A stretch of 64,000 nt of DNA from Parazoarcus communis (GTDB lineage Bacteria; Pseudomonadota; Gammaproteobacteria; Burkholderiales; Rhodocyclaceae), in assembly GCF_003111645.1 (NCBI RefSeq), contig NZ_CP022187.1, positions 4,154,001-4,218,000 on the forward strand, in the 5' to 3' direction. The position numbers were made by a program, and so were the translations under genes. Of the stretch, positions 38,930 to 48,069 are shown one piece after another (positions within the stretch are counted from its first letter, which is position 1; every line of letters starts with the position of its first letter). A model generated the notes under the pieces. It made no database searches, was not told the origin of the DNA, and worked only from the letters and a program-made list of their open reading frames with translations.

Positions 38930-41439
38930 TGACCAGAAACACCAAAAAAACCAATGCCGTTCCCGAAGCCGCTGTTGAAGCACCCAAGGCCGGGCGACGC
39001 AGAAGCAGCCGTGCCAAGGGGCCGAGCGCAATTCGTCGTGCCGACCCGTTCTTCGAGCGCGAATCGCTCAAATACGAGCTCCCCTTGCCCAGCCGCGAAT
39101 ACATCGAACAGATCCTGGTTGATCAGGGCGTGCCGATGTCTTTCGACGATCTCGCCCGTGCGCTCGACATCACCGCCGACGAGCTGGAGCATTTCGACCG
39201 CCGTCTGCGCGCGATGCAGCGTGACGGCCAGCTGGTGCGCAACCGGCGCGACGCCTATCTGATCCCGGACAAGGCCGACCTGATCCGCGGCAAGGTGGAG
39301 GGTCACCCGGACGGCTTCGGTTTCCTGCGCCGTGATGACGGCGGCCCCGACATCTTCCTCGGGCCTAAGGACATGCGCGAGGTGCTGCACGGCGACCGCG
39401 TGATTGTCCGCATTGCCGGGCAGGACCGCCGCGGCAGGCCAGAGGGCAAGATTGTCGAGATCCTTGAGCGCGCCAACGCGCGCGTCGTCGGACGTGTGCT
39501 GAATGAGCATGGTGTCCTCCTGGTGGTGCCGGAGAACAAGCGTCTCGCTCAGGACATCCTGGTGGCGCCAGGCGGCAAGAAGCCGACGCCGGGCCAGGTG
39601 GTGACGGTCGAACTGATCGAACAGCCGACCAAGTTTGCGCAGCCCATCGGTCGCGTGGTCGAGGTGCTCGGGAACTATGCCGACCCCGGCATGGAGATCG
39701 AGATCGCCTTGCGCAAGCACGACCTGCCCTATGAATTCTCGTCCGAGACCAAGGCGGAGACGCGCAAGCTGCCGCTCAAGGTGCGCAAGAAGGATTGGGT
39801 TGGCAGGGAGGACATCACCGGCCTGCCGCTTGTCACCATCGATGGCGAGACTGCGCGCGACTTCGACGACGCGGTGTATTGCGAACGCCAGGGGCGCGGC
39901 TTCCGGCTGATCGTGGCGATTGCCGACGTTTCCGCCTACGTCGAAACCGGCAGCGCGCTCGACAAGGACGCCTACGACCGTGGCAACTCGGTCTACTTCC
40001 CGCGCCGCGTCATCCCGATGCTGCCGGAGAAGCTTTCCAACGGACTGTGCTCGCTCAACCCCCAGGTCGAGCGTCTGTGCATGGTCGCGGACATGAGCAT
40101 CTCGATGACCGGGGTGGTGAAGGCCTACCGCTTCTATCCGGCCGTGATGTTCTCTCACGCGCGCCTGACCTACACCAAGGTCGCTGCGGCGCTGTACGAA
40201 CAGGACGCTGCGGCGCTGGAAGAGGTCGGTGGCTTGCTGCCCCAGTTGCAGAACCTCGACAAGCTGTTCCGGGTGCTGCTCAAGGCGCGCGCCAAGCGCG
40301 GTGCGATCGACTTCGAGACCACCGAGACACGGATGATCTTCGACGAGGGCGGCAAGATCGAGCGCATCGTGCCCGAGGTGCGCAACGACGCCCACCGCCT
40401 GATCGAGGAATGCATGCTCGCGGCCAACGTCTGCGCGTCCGATTTTCTGCAGGAGCGCAACCAGGCCGCACTGTATCGGGTGCATGAAGGCCCCACGCCG
40501 GAAAAGCTCGAAAAGCTGCGCGGATTCCTGTCCGAGTTCGGCATGGGCATTGGTGGCGGGGACGAACCTCGCGCCAAGGATTACGCAGCGCTGCTGGACA
40601 AGGTCAAGGAACGGCCGGATGCCCAGCTGCTGCAGACCGTGATGCTGCGCTCGCTGCGTCAGGCGGTGTACAGCCCGGACAATCTCGGTCACTTTGGCCT
40701 CGCCTACGACGCCTACACCCACTTCACGTCGCCCATCCGGCGCTATCCGGACCTGCTGGTGCACCGTGCCATCAAGGCCGCGCTCAAGAGCGACAGCTAC
40801 CAGCCCGGCGACTGGGACGAGATTGGTGCGCACTGCTCGAGCACCGAGCGCCGTGCCGACGAGGCGACCCGCGATGTCGTGTCCTGGCTCAAGTGCTATT
40901 ACATGCAGGATCGCGTCGGCGAGGAATTTTCCGGGAGCGTATCGGCAGTGGTACCCTTCGGCCTCTTCGTCGCGCTGGACGATATCTTCATCGAGGGCCT
41001 GGTGCACATCTCGGACCTCGGTAGTGATTACTTCCACTTCGACGAGACGCGTCACGAGCTGGCGGGAGAGCGCACCAACGCGCGCTTCAGGCTGTCGGAC
41101 AGGGTGCGGGTACAGCTGGTGCGGGTGGATCTGGAAACCAACAAGATCGACTTCCGCCTGATCGAAGGCGTAAGCCGGCCGACCGAGCGCAGCGGCAAGA
41201 CCGCCCGTGACCATGCGCCTGTGGATGCGGGGTCTGCAGCACCGACCCGGCGCAAGGGGCGCAGTGCTTCCGAGCCGGCGCCGCGCCCGGCCGCCGAGCG
41301 TGCCCCGGCTTCACGTGCAGGGCGTGGCAGCAAGCCCAAGGCAGCGGTCCGCACCGAAGCACCCGCAGCACGTAAATCAAAACCGAAGGCCGCAGCAGCG
41401 GCGGCAACATCAAAGAAGAAAGGCAAGCGTCGTGGCTAA
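38929..41439 (+). CDS. rnr: Ribonuclease R
   Basis: An 836-residue 3'-5' exoribonuclease of the RNB family. A winged-helix region lies near the N-terminus (about 50-100), then cold-shock domains, the RNB catalytic core with [16 protein letters not shown] (metal-binding aspartates) and [22 protein letters not shown], an S1 domain ([17 protein letters not shown]), and a Lys/Arg/Ala-rich tail (about 740-836). It degrades structured RNA in quality control. It overlaps rlmB by eight bases. Confidence 0.96.
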   Translation: MTRNTKKTNAVPEAAVEAPKAGRRRSSRAKGPSAIRRADPFFERESLKYELPLPSREYIEQILVDQGVPMSFDDLARALDITADELEHFDRRLRAMQRDGQLVRNRRDAYLIPDKADLIRGKVEGHPDGFGFLRRDDGGPDIFLGPKDMREVLHGDRVIVRIAGQDRRGRPEGKIVEILERANARVVGRVLNEHGVLLVVPENKRLAQDILVAPGGKKPTPGQVVTVELIEQPTKFAQPIGRVVEVLGNYADPGMEIEIALRKHDLPYEFSSETKAETRKLPLKVRKKDWVGREDITGLPLVTIDGETARDFDDAVYCERQGRGFRLIVAIADVSAYVETGSALDKDAYDRGNSVYFPRRVIPMLPEKLSNGLCSLNPQVERLCMVADMSISMTGVVKAYRFYPAVMFSHARLTYTKVAAALYEQDAAALEEVGGLLPQLQNLDKLFRVLLKARAKRGAIDFETTETRMIFDEGGKIERIVPEVRNDAHRLIEECMLAANVCASDFLQERNQAALYRVHEGPTPEKLEKLRGFLSEFGMGIGGGDEPRAKDYAALLDKVKERPDAQLLQTVMLRSLRQAVYSPDNLGHFGLAYDAYTHFTSPIRRYPDLLVHRAIKAALKSDSYQPGDWDEIGAHCSSTERRADEATRDVVSWLKCYYMQDRVGEEFSGSVSAVVPFGLFVALDDIFIEGLVHISDLGSDYFHFDETRHELAGERTNARFRLSDRVRVQLVRVDLETNKIDFRLIEGVSRPTERSGKTARDHAPVDAGSAAPTRRKGRSASEPAPRPAAERAPASRAGRGSKPKAAVRTEAPAARKSKPKAAAAAATSKKKGKRRG

Positions 41440-42334
41440 ACCCCCCTCCCGTTCCGGCTCCCGATCACGTCCCAGCGAGGACGGCGCGCGCGCCGCACGC
41501 CCGCCAGTGCGCGGCGAGCACAGGCCGAAGCCGAAACGTCACGAAACCGCAGTGGTCGTCGAAGCCGTCGCAGCGGACGTCAGCGCCGATGCAGGGCGTC
41601 CCGCGTCGCGTCTGATCTATGGATTTCATGCCGTGCTCGGCAAGCTGAAGCGCGACCCGGAAGCGGTGTTCGAGCTCTATCTGTCGAGTCAGCGCCAGGA
41701 CATTCGCGCGCGCGAAGTACAGCAGCTCGCCGAAGCCCAGGGTGTGCGCCTGATCCCGAGCGAATCGGACCGCCTCGACGGCATGGTTGGCACCCGTCGT
41801 CATCAGGGCGTGATCGCCCGTATCGACGGGCGGCATCGCGAACTCAAGCTGGCCGACGTGCTCGAGTCACTCGATGAGCCCGCCTTGCTGCTGGTACTCG
41901 ACGGTGTGCAGGATCCGCATAATCTCGGCGCCTGCCTGCGGGTTGCGGACGCGGTTGGTGCGCACGCGGTGATTGCGCCCAAGGATCGCGCAGTCGGGCT
42001 CAATGCCACTGCGGTGAAGGTCGCCAGCGGCGCAGCCGATACCGTGCCCTATATCACCGTCACCAATCTTGCCCGCGCACTGCGCGAAATGCAGGAAGCG
42101 GGGGTCTGGATCATCGGGGCGGCCGGCGAAGCCGAGCAATCGGTGTTCGATGTCGATCAGAAGGGGCCGGTGGCCTGGGTGCTGGGGGCAGAAGGCGACG
42201 GACTGCGCCGGCTGACTCGCGATACCTGCGACGTGCTGGCGAAAATCCCAATGCTGGGGTCGGTGGAGAGCCTCAACGTCTCGGTGGCCAGTGGCATCTG
42301 CCTGTTCGAGGCAAGGCGTCAGCGCGGTGCCTGA
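41432..42334 (+). CDS. rlmB: 23S rRNA (G2251) 2'-O-methyltransferase RlmB
   Basis: A 300-residue SPOUT (TrmH family) methyltransferase. The core starts [18 protein letters not shown], and the knot motifs [35 protein letters not shown] and [16 protein letters not shown] are intact. The GTG at 41432 is chosen, overlapping the rnr stop; the open frame extends further upstream through rnr but that part is unlike the family. The basic, Pro-rich N-terminal extension of about 50 residues is longer than in E. coli RlmB. The rnr-rlmB pair is conserved. Confidence 0.93.
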   Translation: MAKPPSRSGSRSRPSEDGARAARPPVRGEHRPKPKRHETAVVVEAVAADVSADAGRPASRLIYGFHAVLGKLKRDPEAVFELYLSSQRQDIRAREVQQLAEAQGVRLIPSESDRLDGMVGTRRHQGVIARIDGRHRELKLADVLESLDEPALLLVLDGVQDPHNLGACLRVADAVGAHAVIAPKDRAVGLNATAVKVASGAADTVPYITVTNLARALREMQEAGVWIIGAAGEAEQSVFDVDQKGPVAWVLGAEGDGLRRLTRDTCDVLAKIPMLGSVESLNVSVASGICLFEARRQRGA

Positions 42335-42412
42335 GTCGGCTTGCGCGGTGTTTCCGCGGTGTTGCATGTGGTAGCGGGGTCAGGCGAATAGGGCGTCCGT
42401 GGAGGAGATGGG

Positions 42413-43702
42413 ATGAAGTCTGCGCTGGGTTTTCTGGTGGCGGCCAAACGCTGCGAGATTCATGGCCTGGAGCAGCTTGAGATCACCAGTGGTCTCGTGA
42501 AGGGCGTGAGTGAGCTCGTGCACATGCTGCAGAAGGAGCGTGGCGTGTCCAACGTCTATCTGGCGTCGGCCGGGCGTCGGTTTGCCGCACAGCGGCTGGA
42601 GCGGGTCGAGGCCAGCGTGGCGGCAGAAGCCGCTGCGCGCGAACGCTTCGTCCAGCTCGATACTGACTCCGGACGTATGGCGGGTGGCGTGCGACTGTTC
42701 AGTCGCATCGCCTACGTGCTGCACGGCCTCGATGCGCTTCCGGCCTTGCGCAGCCGGGTGGCGGGGCGCACGCTCGGCGTCGAAGAGGCCACCCGCAGCT
42801 TTACCGAACTGATCGCTGGTCTCATGGCGGTGGTTTTCGAGGCTGCAGATATCGCCGCAGACCCGGCGGTGTCGCGGGCGCTGGTCGCCCTGTTCAACTT
42901 CATGCAGGGCAAGGAACTGGCCGGGCAGGAGCGTGCGGCCGGCGCAGCCGGTTTTGCAGCCGGTCGCTTCGAAGCCACGGAGCAGCAGCGGCTCGCGCAC
43001 CTGATTGATGCCCAGGACCGCTGTTTCCAGATCTTTGTCGAGTTTGCCGATCCCACCTTGCGCACGATCTGGCGCAATGCCCAGACTTCACCCGCGATTG
43101 CCGAGGTGGAACGGATGCGTCGCATCGCCTGCGCTGCGTCGAGTGCCCCCGTGGCAGCCGAGGCCAGCGAGCGCTGGTTCGAATGCACCACCTCACGGAT
43201 CGACGCGATGCGCCAGGTCGAAGACTGTGCGACCAATGCGCTGCTGCATCTGTGTGAGGCCAAGCTGCTCGAGGCGCGCTCCGATCTGCACGATCACAAG
43301 CGCTTCCTCGATGCACTGTCGGCGCTCGGCGGACAGAGTGCGGCGCCGCTGGCGGTTTTTTTCGACAAGTCAGCCACCTCGGCGCCGCCCGCTGAGGGCG
43401 ACGCAGCCGGGCTGGTGGAGGCGGACGGACTCAGTCCCAAGCTCGGGCGCTCGGTGCTCGATCTCATGCAGCTGCAGTCGCAGCGACTGCAGGACATGAG
43501 CGATGAACTCAATACCGCGCGTGCTGCGCTCAATGAACGCAAGCTGGTCGAGCGCGCCAAGGGCCTGCTGATGTCCAGGCGCGGTCTGAGCGAAGACGAG
43601 GCCTACAAATTGTTGCGACAAACCGCAATGGATCAGCATCGTCGCCTTGTCGATGTCGCCGAGGCGACGCTCTCGCTCGCTGAGTTCCTCAAGCCTGACT
43701 GA
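42413..43702 (+). CDS. nasR: Nitrate/nitrite-responsive antiterminator with NIT and ANTAR domains
   Basis: A 429-residue protein. The N-terminal two thirds (about 25-300) is the helical NIT nitrate-sensing domain (LVHMLQKERGVSNVYLAS and a second MQGKELAGQERA segment). The C-terminus (about 365-425; ERKLVERAKGLLMSRRGLSEDEAYKLLR split) is an ANTAR RNA-binding domain. In Klebsiella, NasR binds nitrate or nitrite and prevents termination in the nasF leader. Directly downstream on the same strand lies a leader with exactly the required RNA elements, so the target is almost certainly the nitrate operon here. Confidence 0.93.
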   Translation: MKSALGFLVAAKRCEIHGLEQLEITSGLVKGVSELVHMLQKERGVSNVYLASAGRRFAAQRLERVEASVAAEAAARERFVQLDTDSGRMAGGVRLFSRIAYVLHGLDALPALRSRVAGRTLGVEEATRSFTELIAGLMAVVFEAADIAADPAVSRALVALFNFMQGKELAGQERAAGAAGFAAGRFEATEQQRLAHLIDAQDRCFQIFVEFADPTLRTIWRNAQTSPAIAEVERMRRIACAASSAPVAAEASERWFECTTSRIDAMRQVEDCATNALLHLCEAKLLEARSDLHDHKRFLDALSALGGQSAAPLAVFFDKSATSAPPAEGDAAGLVEADGLSPKLGRSVLDLMQLQSQRLQDMSDELNTARAALNERKLVERAKGLLMSRRGLSEDEAYKLLRQTAMDQHRRLVDVAEATLSLAEFLKPD

Positions 43703-43833
43703 GCCGCAGCCGCCTGTGGCGGCCTCGAAAAGGGGCGGGAGCCCGCGCTTCACTGCGGCCTTCAGACGGATTTCTCCATGCCCCGGACGCTGCAGATCGC
43801 CCCGCAGTCGGCGGGGGGCTGAGCGCGCACGTC

Positions 43834-43880
43834 TGCACTAAGCCTGTGCAGATGCGGTGACATTGCACTGCAGCAGTGCG
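43834..43880 (+). promoter_or_regulatory. Two NtrC-type enhancer sites
   Basis: TGCACTAAGCCTGTGCA (43834-43850) and TGCACTGCAGCAGTGCG (43864-43880) fit the NtrC pattern TGCAC-N7-GTGCA, the second with one end mismatch. Centres are 30 bp apart, about three helical turns, and lie about 142 and 112 bases before the predicted start. Confidence 0.75.
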
Positions 43881-43957
43881 TCGGGTTCATCGCACCTGAT
43901 ACCGAAAATTTCCCTTGGTTCCAGTGTTTCCGCGGGCTGTGGCCTCATGCGCGTAGC

Positions 43958-43974
43958 TGGCACGCTTACTGCAT
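43958..43974 (+). promoter_or_regulatory. Sigma-54 (-24/-12) promoter of the nitrate operon
   Basis: TGGCACGCTTACTGCAT has the invariant GG and GC separated by ten bases (43959-43960 and 43971-43972). Transcription should begin near 43984. It is the only sigma-54 element I noticed in the window and sits correctly between the NtrC sites and the leader. Confidence 0.82.
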
Positions 43975-43987
43975 TGGAAAACGCAAA

Positions 43988-44046
43988 GCCGGATCAACGA
44001 TGGTCCGGCGGTTGACACAATCCCGAACACTGGACAAAGGCGTCCA
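43988..44046 (+). promoter_or_regulatory. ANTAR-target dual hairpin (antiterminator) in nitrate operon leader
   Basis: Hairpin 1 has stem GCCGGATC/GGTCCGGC (43988-43995 and 44002-44009) with hexaloop AACGAT. Hairpin 2 has stem TGGAC/GTCCA (44031-44035 and 44042-44046) with hexaloop AAAGGC. Both loops have A at position 1 and G at position 4, as required for ANTAR recognition. Hairpin 2 uses bases of the terminator's 5' arm, so the two structures exclude each other. Confidence 0.8.
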
Positions 44047-44091
44047 TTCCCTCCGCGCTGCAAGCGCCGAGCAGGAATGGACGCCTTTTTT
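44036..44091 (+). terminator. Leader terminator of the nitrate operon (attenuator)
   Basis: AAAGGCGTCCATTCC (44036-44050) and GGAATGGACGCCTTT (44074-44088) form a perfect 15-bp stem followed by a run of T to 44091. It precedes the first operon gene by 30 bases, and must be bypassed for expression. Confidence 0.92.
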
Positions 44092-44121
44092 GCATTTCAG
44101 AATTCAATCAAGGAGTTCACG

Positions 44122-45522
44122 ATGACCAAGCAGACGATCAAAACCCCCGAGTTGACCCGTCGCGGTTTCATCAAGGCCGGTGCTGCAGCAGGCACCGCAG
44201 CGATGCTGTCCGGTCTTTTTCCCGGCGGCGTCTGGGCTGCTGGCTCGGAAGGGCTGGAGAAGACCACGCTGAAGTTCGGCATCATCCCGCTCACCGACTG
44301 TGCGCCGATCGTGATCGCCAGGGAAAAGGGCTTCTTCAAGAAGCACGGCCTCGATGTCGAGGTGTCGAAGGAGGCGTCGTGGGCCAACATCCGCGACAAG
44401 GTTTCGCTGGGCGAGCTGGACGGCGCCCATATGCTGGCCGGCATGCCGCTGGCGGCCACGCTCGGGGTCGGCGCCAACCAGCAGGAAACCGTCACCGCCT
44501 TTTCGATGGATCTCAACGGCAACGGCATCACCGTGTCGAATGAACTCTACGAGCGCATGCTCGCCGCCGACCCGGCCGCGATGCAGGGGCGCCCGACCTC
44601 GGCGCTGGCGCTGAAGAAAGTGATCGAGGAGGACAAGAAGGCGGGCAGGGAGCCGATGACCTTCGCCATGGTGTTCCCGGTCTCCACCCACAACTACGAG
44701 ATCCGCTACTGGATGGCCTCGGCCGGCATCGATCCCGACCAGGACGTGCGCCTGATCGTGATTCCGCCGCCGCAGATGGTGGCCAACCTGCAGTCGAAGA
44801 ACATCGTCGGCTACTGCGTGGGCGAGCCGTGGAACCAGCGCGCAGTGGAGATGGGCATTGGCCGCTCGATCATCACCAACTACGAGATCTGGAACAACAA
44901 TCCGGAGAAGGTCTTCGGCGTCACCCGCGAGTGGGCCGACAAGAATCCGAACACGCACAAGGCTGCGGTGCGCGCGCTGATCGAGGCCGCGCAGTGGATG
45001 GACAAGCCCGAGAACCGCGATGAGGTGGTGAAGATCATCTCCGCCAAGTCCTACGTCAATGCACCGGCGTCGGTGGTCGAGAACTCGATGACCGGGACCT
45101 GGATGTACACCAAGGCCGAGGGCCCGCAGAAGATGCCGGACTTCAACGTTTTCTACCGCTACGCGGCGACCTTCCCGTGGCGTTCGCATGCGGTGTGGTT
45201 CCTTACGCAGATGGTGCGCTGGGGCCAGATCGAGAGCGCGATCAACTTCAGGAAAGTGGCTGAACAGGTCTATCGCAGCGACATCTACCGCGACGCCGCC
45301 AAGGATCTGGGTATCGCCATCCCGACCATCGACTACAAGACCGAAGGCTCGCACGCAGCGGGGTGGACGCTGGACAAGGCCACGTCGCCGATCGCGATGG
45401 GGCCGGATCGCTTCTTCGACGGCATGAGCTTCGACCCGTCCAGGCCGGTGGATTACCTCAAGGGCTTCAAGGTACATGCGATGAAGGTCAGCCTTGATGC
45501 ACTTGCCAAGGCCAACGCCTGA
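44122..45522 (+). CDS. nrtA: Nitrate ABC transporter substrate-binding protein (NrtA-like)
   Basis: A 466-residue periplasmic nitrate/nitrite-binding protein of the NrtA/CmpA family. A twin-arginine motif (TRRGFIKAG, about 11-19) opens the signal peptide. The mature part begins [19 protein letters not shown] and contains the [17 protein letters not shown] segment of the family. The ATG at 44122 is chosen for its AGGAG (44111-44115); the longer frame from 44077 begins inside the terminator. It is the first gene of the leader-controlled operon. Confidence 0.93.
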   Translation: MTKQTIKTPELTRRGFIKAGAAAGTAAMLSGLFPGGVWAAGSEGLEKTTLKFGIIPLTDCAPIVIAREKGFFKKHGLDVEVSKEASWANIRDKVSLGELDGAHMLAGMPLAATLGVGANQQETVTAFSMDLNGNGITVSNELYERMLAADPAAMQGRPTSALALKKVIEEDKKAGREPMTFAMVFPVSTHNYEIRYWMASAGIDPDQDVRLIVIPPPQMVANLQSKNIVGYCVGEPWNQRAVEMGIGRSIITNYEIWNNNPEKVFGVTREWADKNPNTHKAAVRALIEAAQWMDKPENRDEVVKIISAKSYVNAPASVVENSMTGTWMYTKAEGPQKMPDFNVFYRYAATFPWRSHAVWFLTQMVRWGQIESAINFRKVAEQVYRSDIYRDAAKDLGIAIPTIDYKTEGSHAAGWTLDKATSPIAMGPDRFFDGMSFDPSRPVDYLKGFKVHAMKVSLDALAKANA

Positions 45523-45554
45523 TTCCGTGCATGACGACTGAAAAGGACAAGGAC

Positions 45555-46475
45555 ATGACTGCGATTTCAGTGACTGTCGGCCGGCCTGTTGCCGAGCCGA
45601 CCGAAAGCAGGGCAGGGACTGCGGATACCGCGGCTCGTGCGGTGGTACATCCGGTTGTCGCCGAGTCGGAAGCGCCCGGGCTGATGGAGCGACTTCGCCC
45701 GATGGCGTCCGGGTTAGCGCGCAGCCTGGTGGCCATGGCCGCCGGCATGGGGCTGCTGCTCGCGATCTGGTGGGCGGTGTCGAGCCGGATCGACATCTTT
45801 CCGGGGCCGCTGGTGACCTGGGATGCAGCAGTCGAGCTGCTGGCCGACCCGTTCTATGACAACGGCCCCAACGACATGGGCATCGGCTGGAATGTGCTGT
45901 ATTCGCTGGGGCGGGTCGGTGTCGGTTTCGGCCTTGCCGCCGTGGTCGGCATCCCGCTGGGTTTCATTGTTGGTCGCTTCAAGTTCATGAACATGGCCAC
46001 CGAACCCGTCATCGGCCTGCTGCGTCCGGTGTCGCCGCTGGCCTGGCTGCCGATCGGTCTGCTGGTGTTTCAGGAGGCCAATCTTGCCGCGATCTGGGTG
46101 ATCTTCATCTGCTCGATCTGGCCGATGATCATGAACACCGCGGCGGGCGTGCGCTCGGTGCCACAGGACTACCTGAACGTTGCCCGGGTACTGAACCTGT
46201 CTGAATGGAAGGTGGTCACCCGAATCCTCTTCCCCGCAGTCCTGCCCAACATCCTCACCGGCGTGCGCCTGGCCATCGGTACCGCCTGGCTGGTGATCGT
46301 CGCCGCGGAAATGCTCACTGGCGGCGTCGGCATCGGCTTCTGGGTATGGGATGAATGGAACAACCTCAAGGTCGAGCACATCATCATCGCCATCTTCATC
46401 ATCGGCATCGTCGGCCTGATTCTCGAGCAGGCCCTGATGATGGTGGCCCGCCATTTCAGCTACGAAAGCCGCTAA
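45555..46475 (+). CDS. nrtB: Nitrate ABC transporter permease (NrtB-like)
   Basis: A 306-residue inner-membrane permease of the BPD transport family, with about six helices after a 60-residue hydrophilic N-terminus. The EAA loop (AAGVRSVPQDYLNVARVLNL) that contacts the ATPase is present. The ATG at 45555 has AAGGA seven bases upstream; an ATG at 45531 in the same frame lacks a ribosome site. It moves nitrate delivered by NrtA. Confidence 0.92.
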   Translation: MTAISVTVGRPVAEPTESRAGTADTAARAVVHPVVAESEAPGLMERLRPMASGLARSLVAMAAGMGLLLAIWWAVSSRIDIFPGPLVTWDAAVELLADPFYDNGPNDMGIGWNVLYSLGRVGVGFGLAAVVGIPLGFIVGRFKFMNMATEPVIGLLRPVSPLAWLPIGLLVFQEANLAAIWVIFICSIWPMIMNTAAGVRSVPQDYLNVARVLNLSEWKVVTRILFPAVLPNILTGVRLAIGTAWLVIVAAEMLTGGVGIGFWVWDEWNNLKVEHIIIAIFIIGIVGLILEQALMMVARHFSYESR

Positions 46476-46485
46476 GGAGATCGTC

Positions 46486-47280
46486 ATGACCAAACGTATC
46501 GTACAGATCGAAAGTGTCGGTCAGTCCTTCGACACCAAGAAGGGGCCGTTCGTCGCACTGCGCGACGTCAATCTGGAGATCCGCGAAGGTGAGAGCATCT
46601 CCCTGATCGGTCACTCCGGCTGCGGCAAATCGACGCTGCTCAATCTCATCGCCGGACTCACCCTGCCCAGCAGTGGCGTGATGCTGTGCGACGGCCGCGA
46701 GATCGCAGGCCCCGGGCCGGAGCGGGCGGTGGTGTTCCAGAACCACTCCCTGCTGCCGTGGCTGACCTGCTTCGACAACGTCTACCTTGCGGTCGAGCGC
46801 GTGTTTTCGGCCAGGGAAGGCAAGGCGAAGCTCAGGGAGCGTACTCACGAGGCACTTGAACTCGTCGGCCTGGCGCACGCCGAGAACAAGTATCCGAACG
46901 AGATCTCGGGTGGCATGAAGCAGCGTGTCGGCATTGCCCGCGCGCTGTCGATGCAGCCAAGAATCCTGCTGATGGACGAGCCCTTCGGCGCGCTCGACGC
47001 GCTGACCCGCGCCAATCTGCAGGATGAACTGATGAAGATCCTCGCGGCCACCAGGGCGACCATGGTGATGGTGACGCACGATGTCGACGAGGCCGTGCTG
47101 CTGTCCGACCGCGTGGTCATGCTCACCAACGGCCCGTCGGCGACCATCGGCGAGATCCTCGAGGTGAACATCGAGCGCCCGCGCGAACGGCTCGCCCTGG
47201 CCCACGATCATCACTTCGCCGAGTGCCGCGCGGCGATCATGGAGTTCCTCTACAACAAGCAGCTCAAACGCGCAGCCTGA
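46486..47280 (+). CDS. nrtD: Nitrate ABC transporter ATP-binding protein (NrtD-like)
   Basis: A 264-residue ABC ATPase. Walker A GHSGCGKST (about 42-50), Q-loop FQNHSLLPWL, signature SGGMKQRVGIARAL, Walker B ILLMDEPFGALDALTR and the H-loop MVTHDVDEAV are complete. TAAGGAG precedes the ATG. There is no fused NrtC-type regulatory domain, so only the plain ATPase type is present here. Confidence 0.93.
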   Translation: MTKRIVQIESVGQSFDTKKGPFVALRDVNLEIREGESISLIGHSGCGKSTLLNLIAGLTLPSSGVMLCDGREIAGPGPERAVVFQNHSLLPWLTCFDNVYLAVERVFSAREGKAKLRERTHEALELVGLAHAENKYPNEISGGMKQRVGIARALSMQPRILLMDEPFGALDALTRANLQDELMKILAATRATMVMVTHDVDEAVLLSDRVVMLTNGPSATIGEILEVNIERPRERLALAHDHHFAECRAAIMEFLYNKQLKRAA

Positions 47281-47293
47281 CCCGGAGACGGAC

Positions 47294-48058
47294 ATGTCAA
47301 AAGTGTATCTGATCGGTGCCGGACCGGGTGCCGCGGACCTGCTCACGCTGCGCGCGGCCCGGCTGCTCGCGGAGAAGGCGGAAATCGTGCTTGCCGACGA
47401 CCTTGTTTCCGACGAGATCCTCGCCATGGTGAGGCCTGACGCGCGGGTGCTGAAAGTGGGCAAGCGTGGCGGCAAGGCATCCACGGCGCAGGGTTTCATT
47501 CATCGGCTGATGGTTCGCTATGCGCGTCGCGGAAAGTGCGTGCTGCGGCTCAAGGGGGGAGACCCCTTCGTGTTCGGGCGTGGCGGTGAAGAAGTCGAAG
47601 CACTTGCCGCAGCCGGTATCGAAGCCGAAGTCGTGCCGGGGCTGACCGCAGGGATCTCGGTGCCGGCCGCGGTCGGCATTCCGGTGACGCACCGCGCCTA
47701 CACCCAGGGCGTGACGCTGGTGACCGGTACCTCCGGCGAGGGCTGCGACGAGCCCAACTGGCGTGCGCTGGCCCAAGGCGGCACGACCCTGGTGATCTAC
47801 ATGGGGCTGTCCCGCGTGCTCAATATCGTGGCACGCCTGATTGCCGCTGGTCTGCCCCCCGACACGCCTGCCGCAGCGATCGCATCGGGCACCTTGCCCG
47901 GCCAGCGCCACGTCAAGGCCACGCTCGCCGACCTGCCTGCGCGCGTCAGTGCGGAAGGGCTGGCCTCGCCGGCGATCATCGTTGTGGGCGAAGTCGCCGC
48001 GCTCGCAGTGGCGACGGTTTCCTCCCCGGACATTTCGGCCCGAATCCTCGCGGCCTGA
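47294..48058 (+). CDS. cobA: Uroporphyrinogen-III C-methyltransferase (SUMT)
   Basis: A 254-residue SAM-dependent methyltransferase making precorrin-2, the precursor of siroheme. The start KVYLIGAGPGAADLLTLRA, VLRLKGGDPFVFGRGGEE and GLTAGISVPAAVGIPVTHR are diagnostic. It is the single-domain form, without the CysG dehydrogenase/ferrochelatase part. Placed before nirB, it supplies the siroheme needed by nitrite reductase. It is 11 bases from nirB. Confidence 0.95.
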   Translation: MSKVYLIGAGPGAADLLTLRAARLLAEKAEIVLADDLVSDEILAMVRPDARVLKVGKRGGKASTAQGFIHRLMVRYARRGKCVLRLKGGDPFVFGRGGEEVEALAAAGIEAEVVPGLTAGISVPAAVGIPVTHRAYTQGVTLVTGTSGEGCDEPNWRALAQGGTTLVIYMGLSRVLNIVARLIAAGLPPDTPAAAIASGTLPGQRHVKATLADLPARVSAEGLASPAIIVVGEVAALAVATVSSPDISARILAA

Positions 48059-48069
48059 AGGAGTACATC

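Noticed and set aside
38926-41214. A 762-residue minus-strand frame antisense to rnr
   Set aside because: Shadow of RNase R; no motif and no ribosome site.
41207-41431. Upstream extension of the rlmB frame
   Set aside because: It overlaps the end of rnr and reads as Arg/Gln/His-rich filler; the GTG at 41432 gives a family-like protein.
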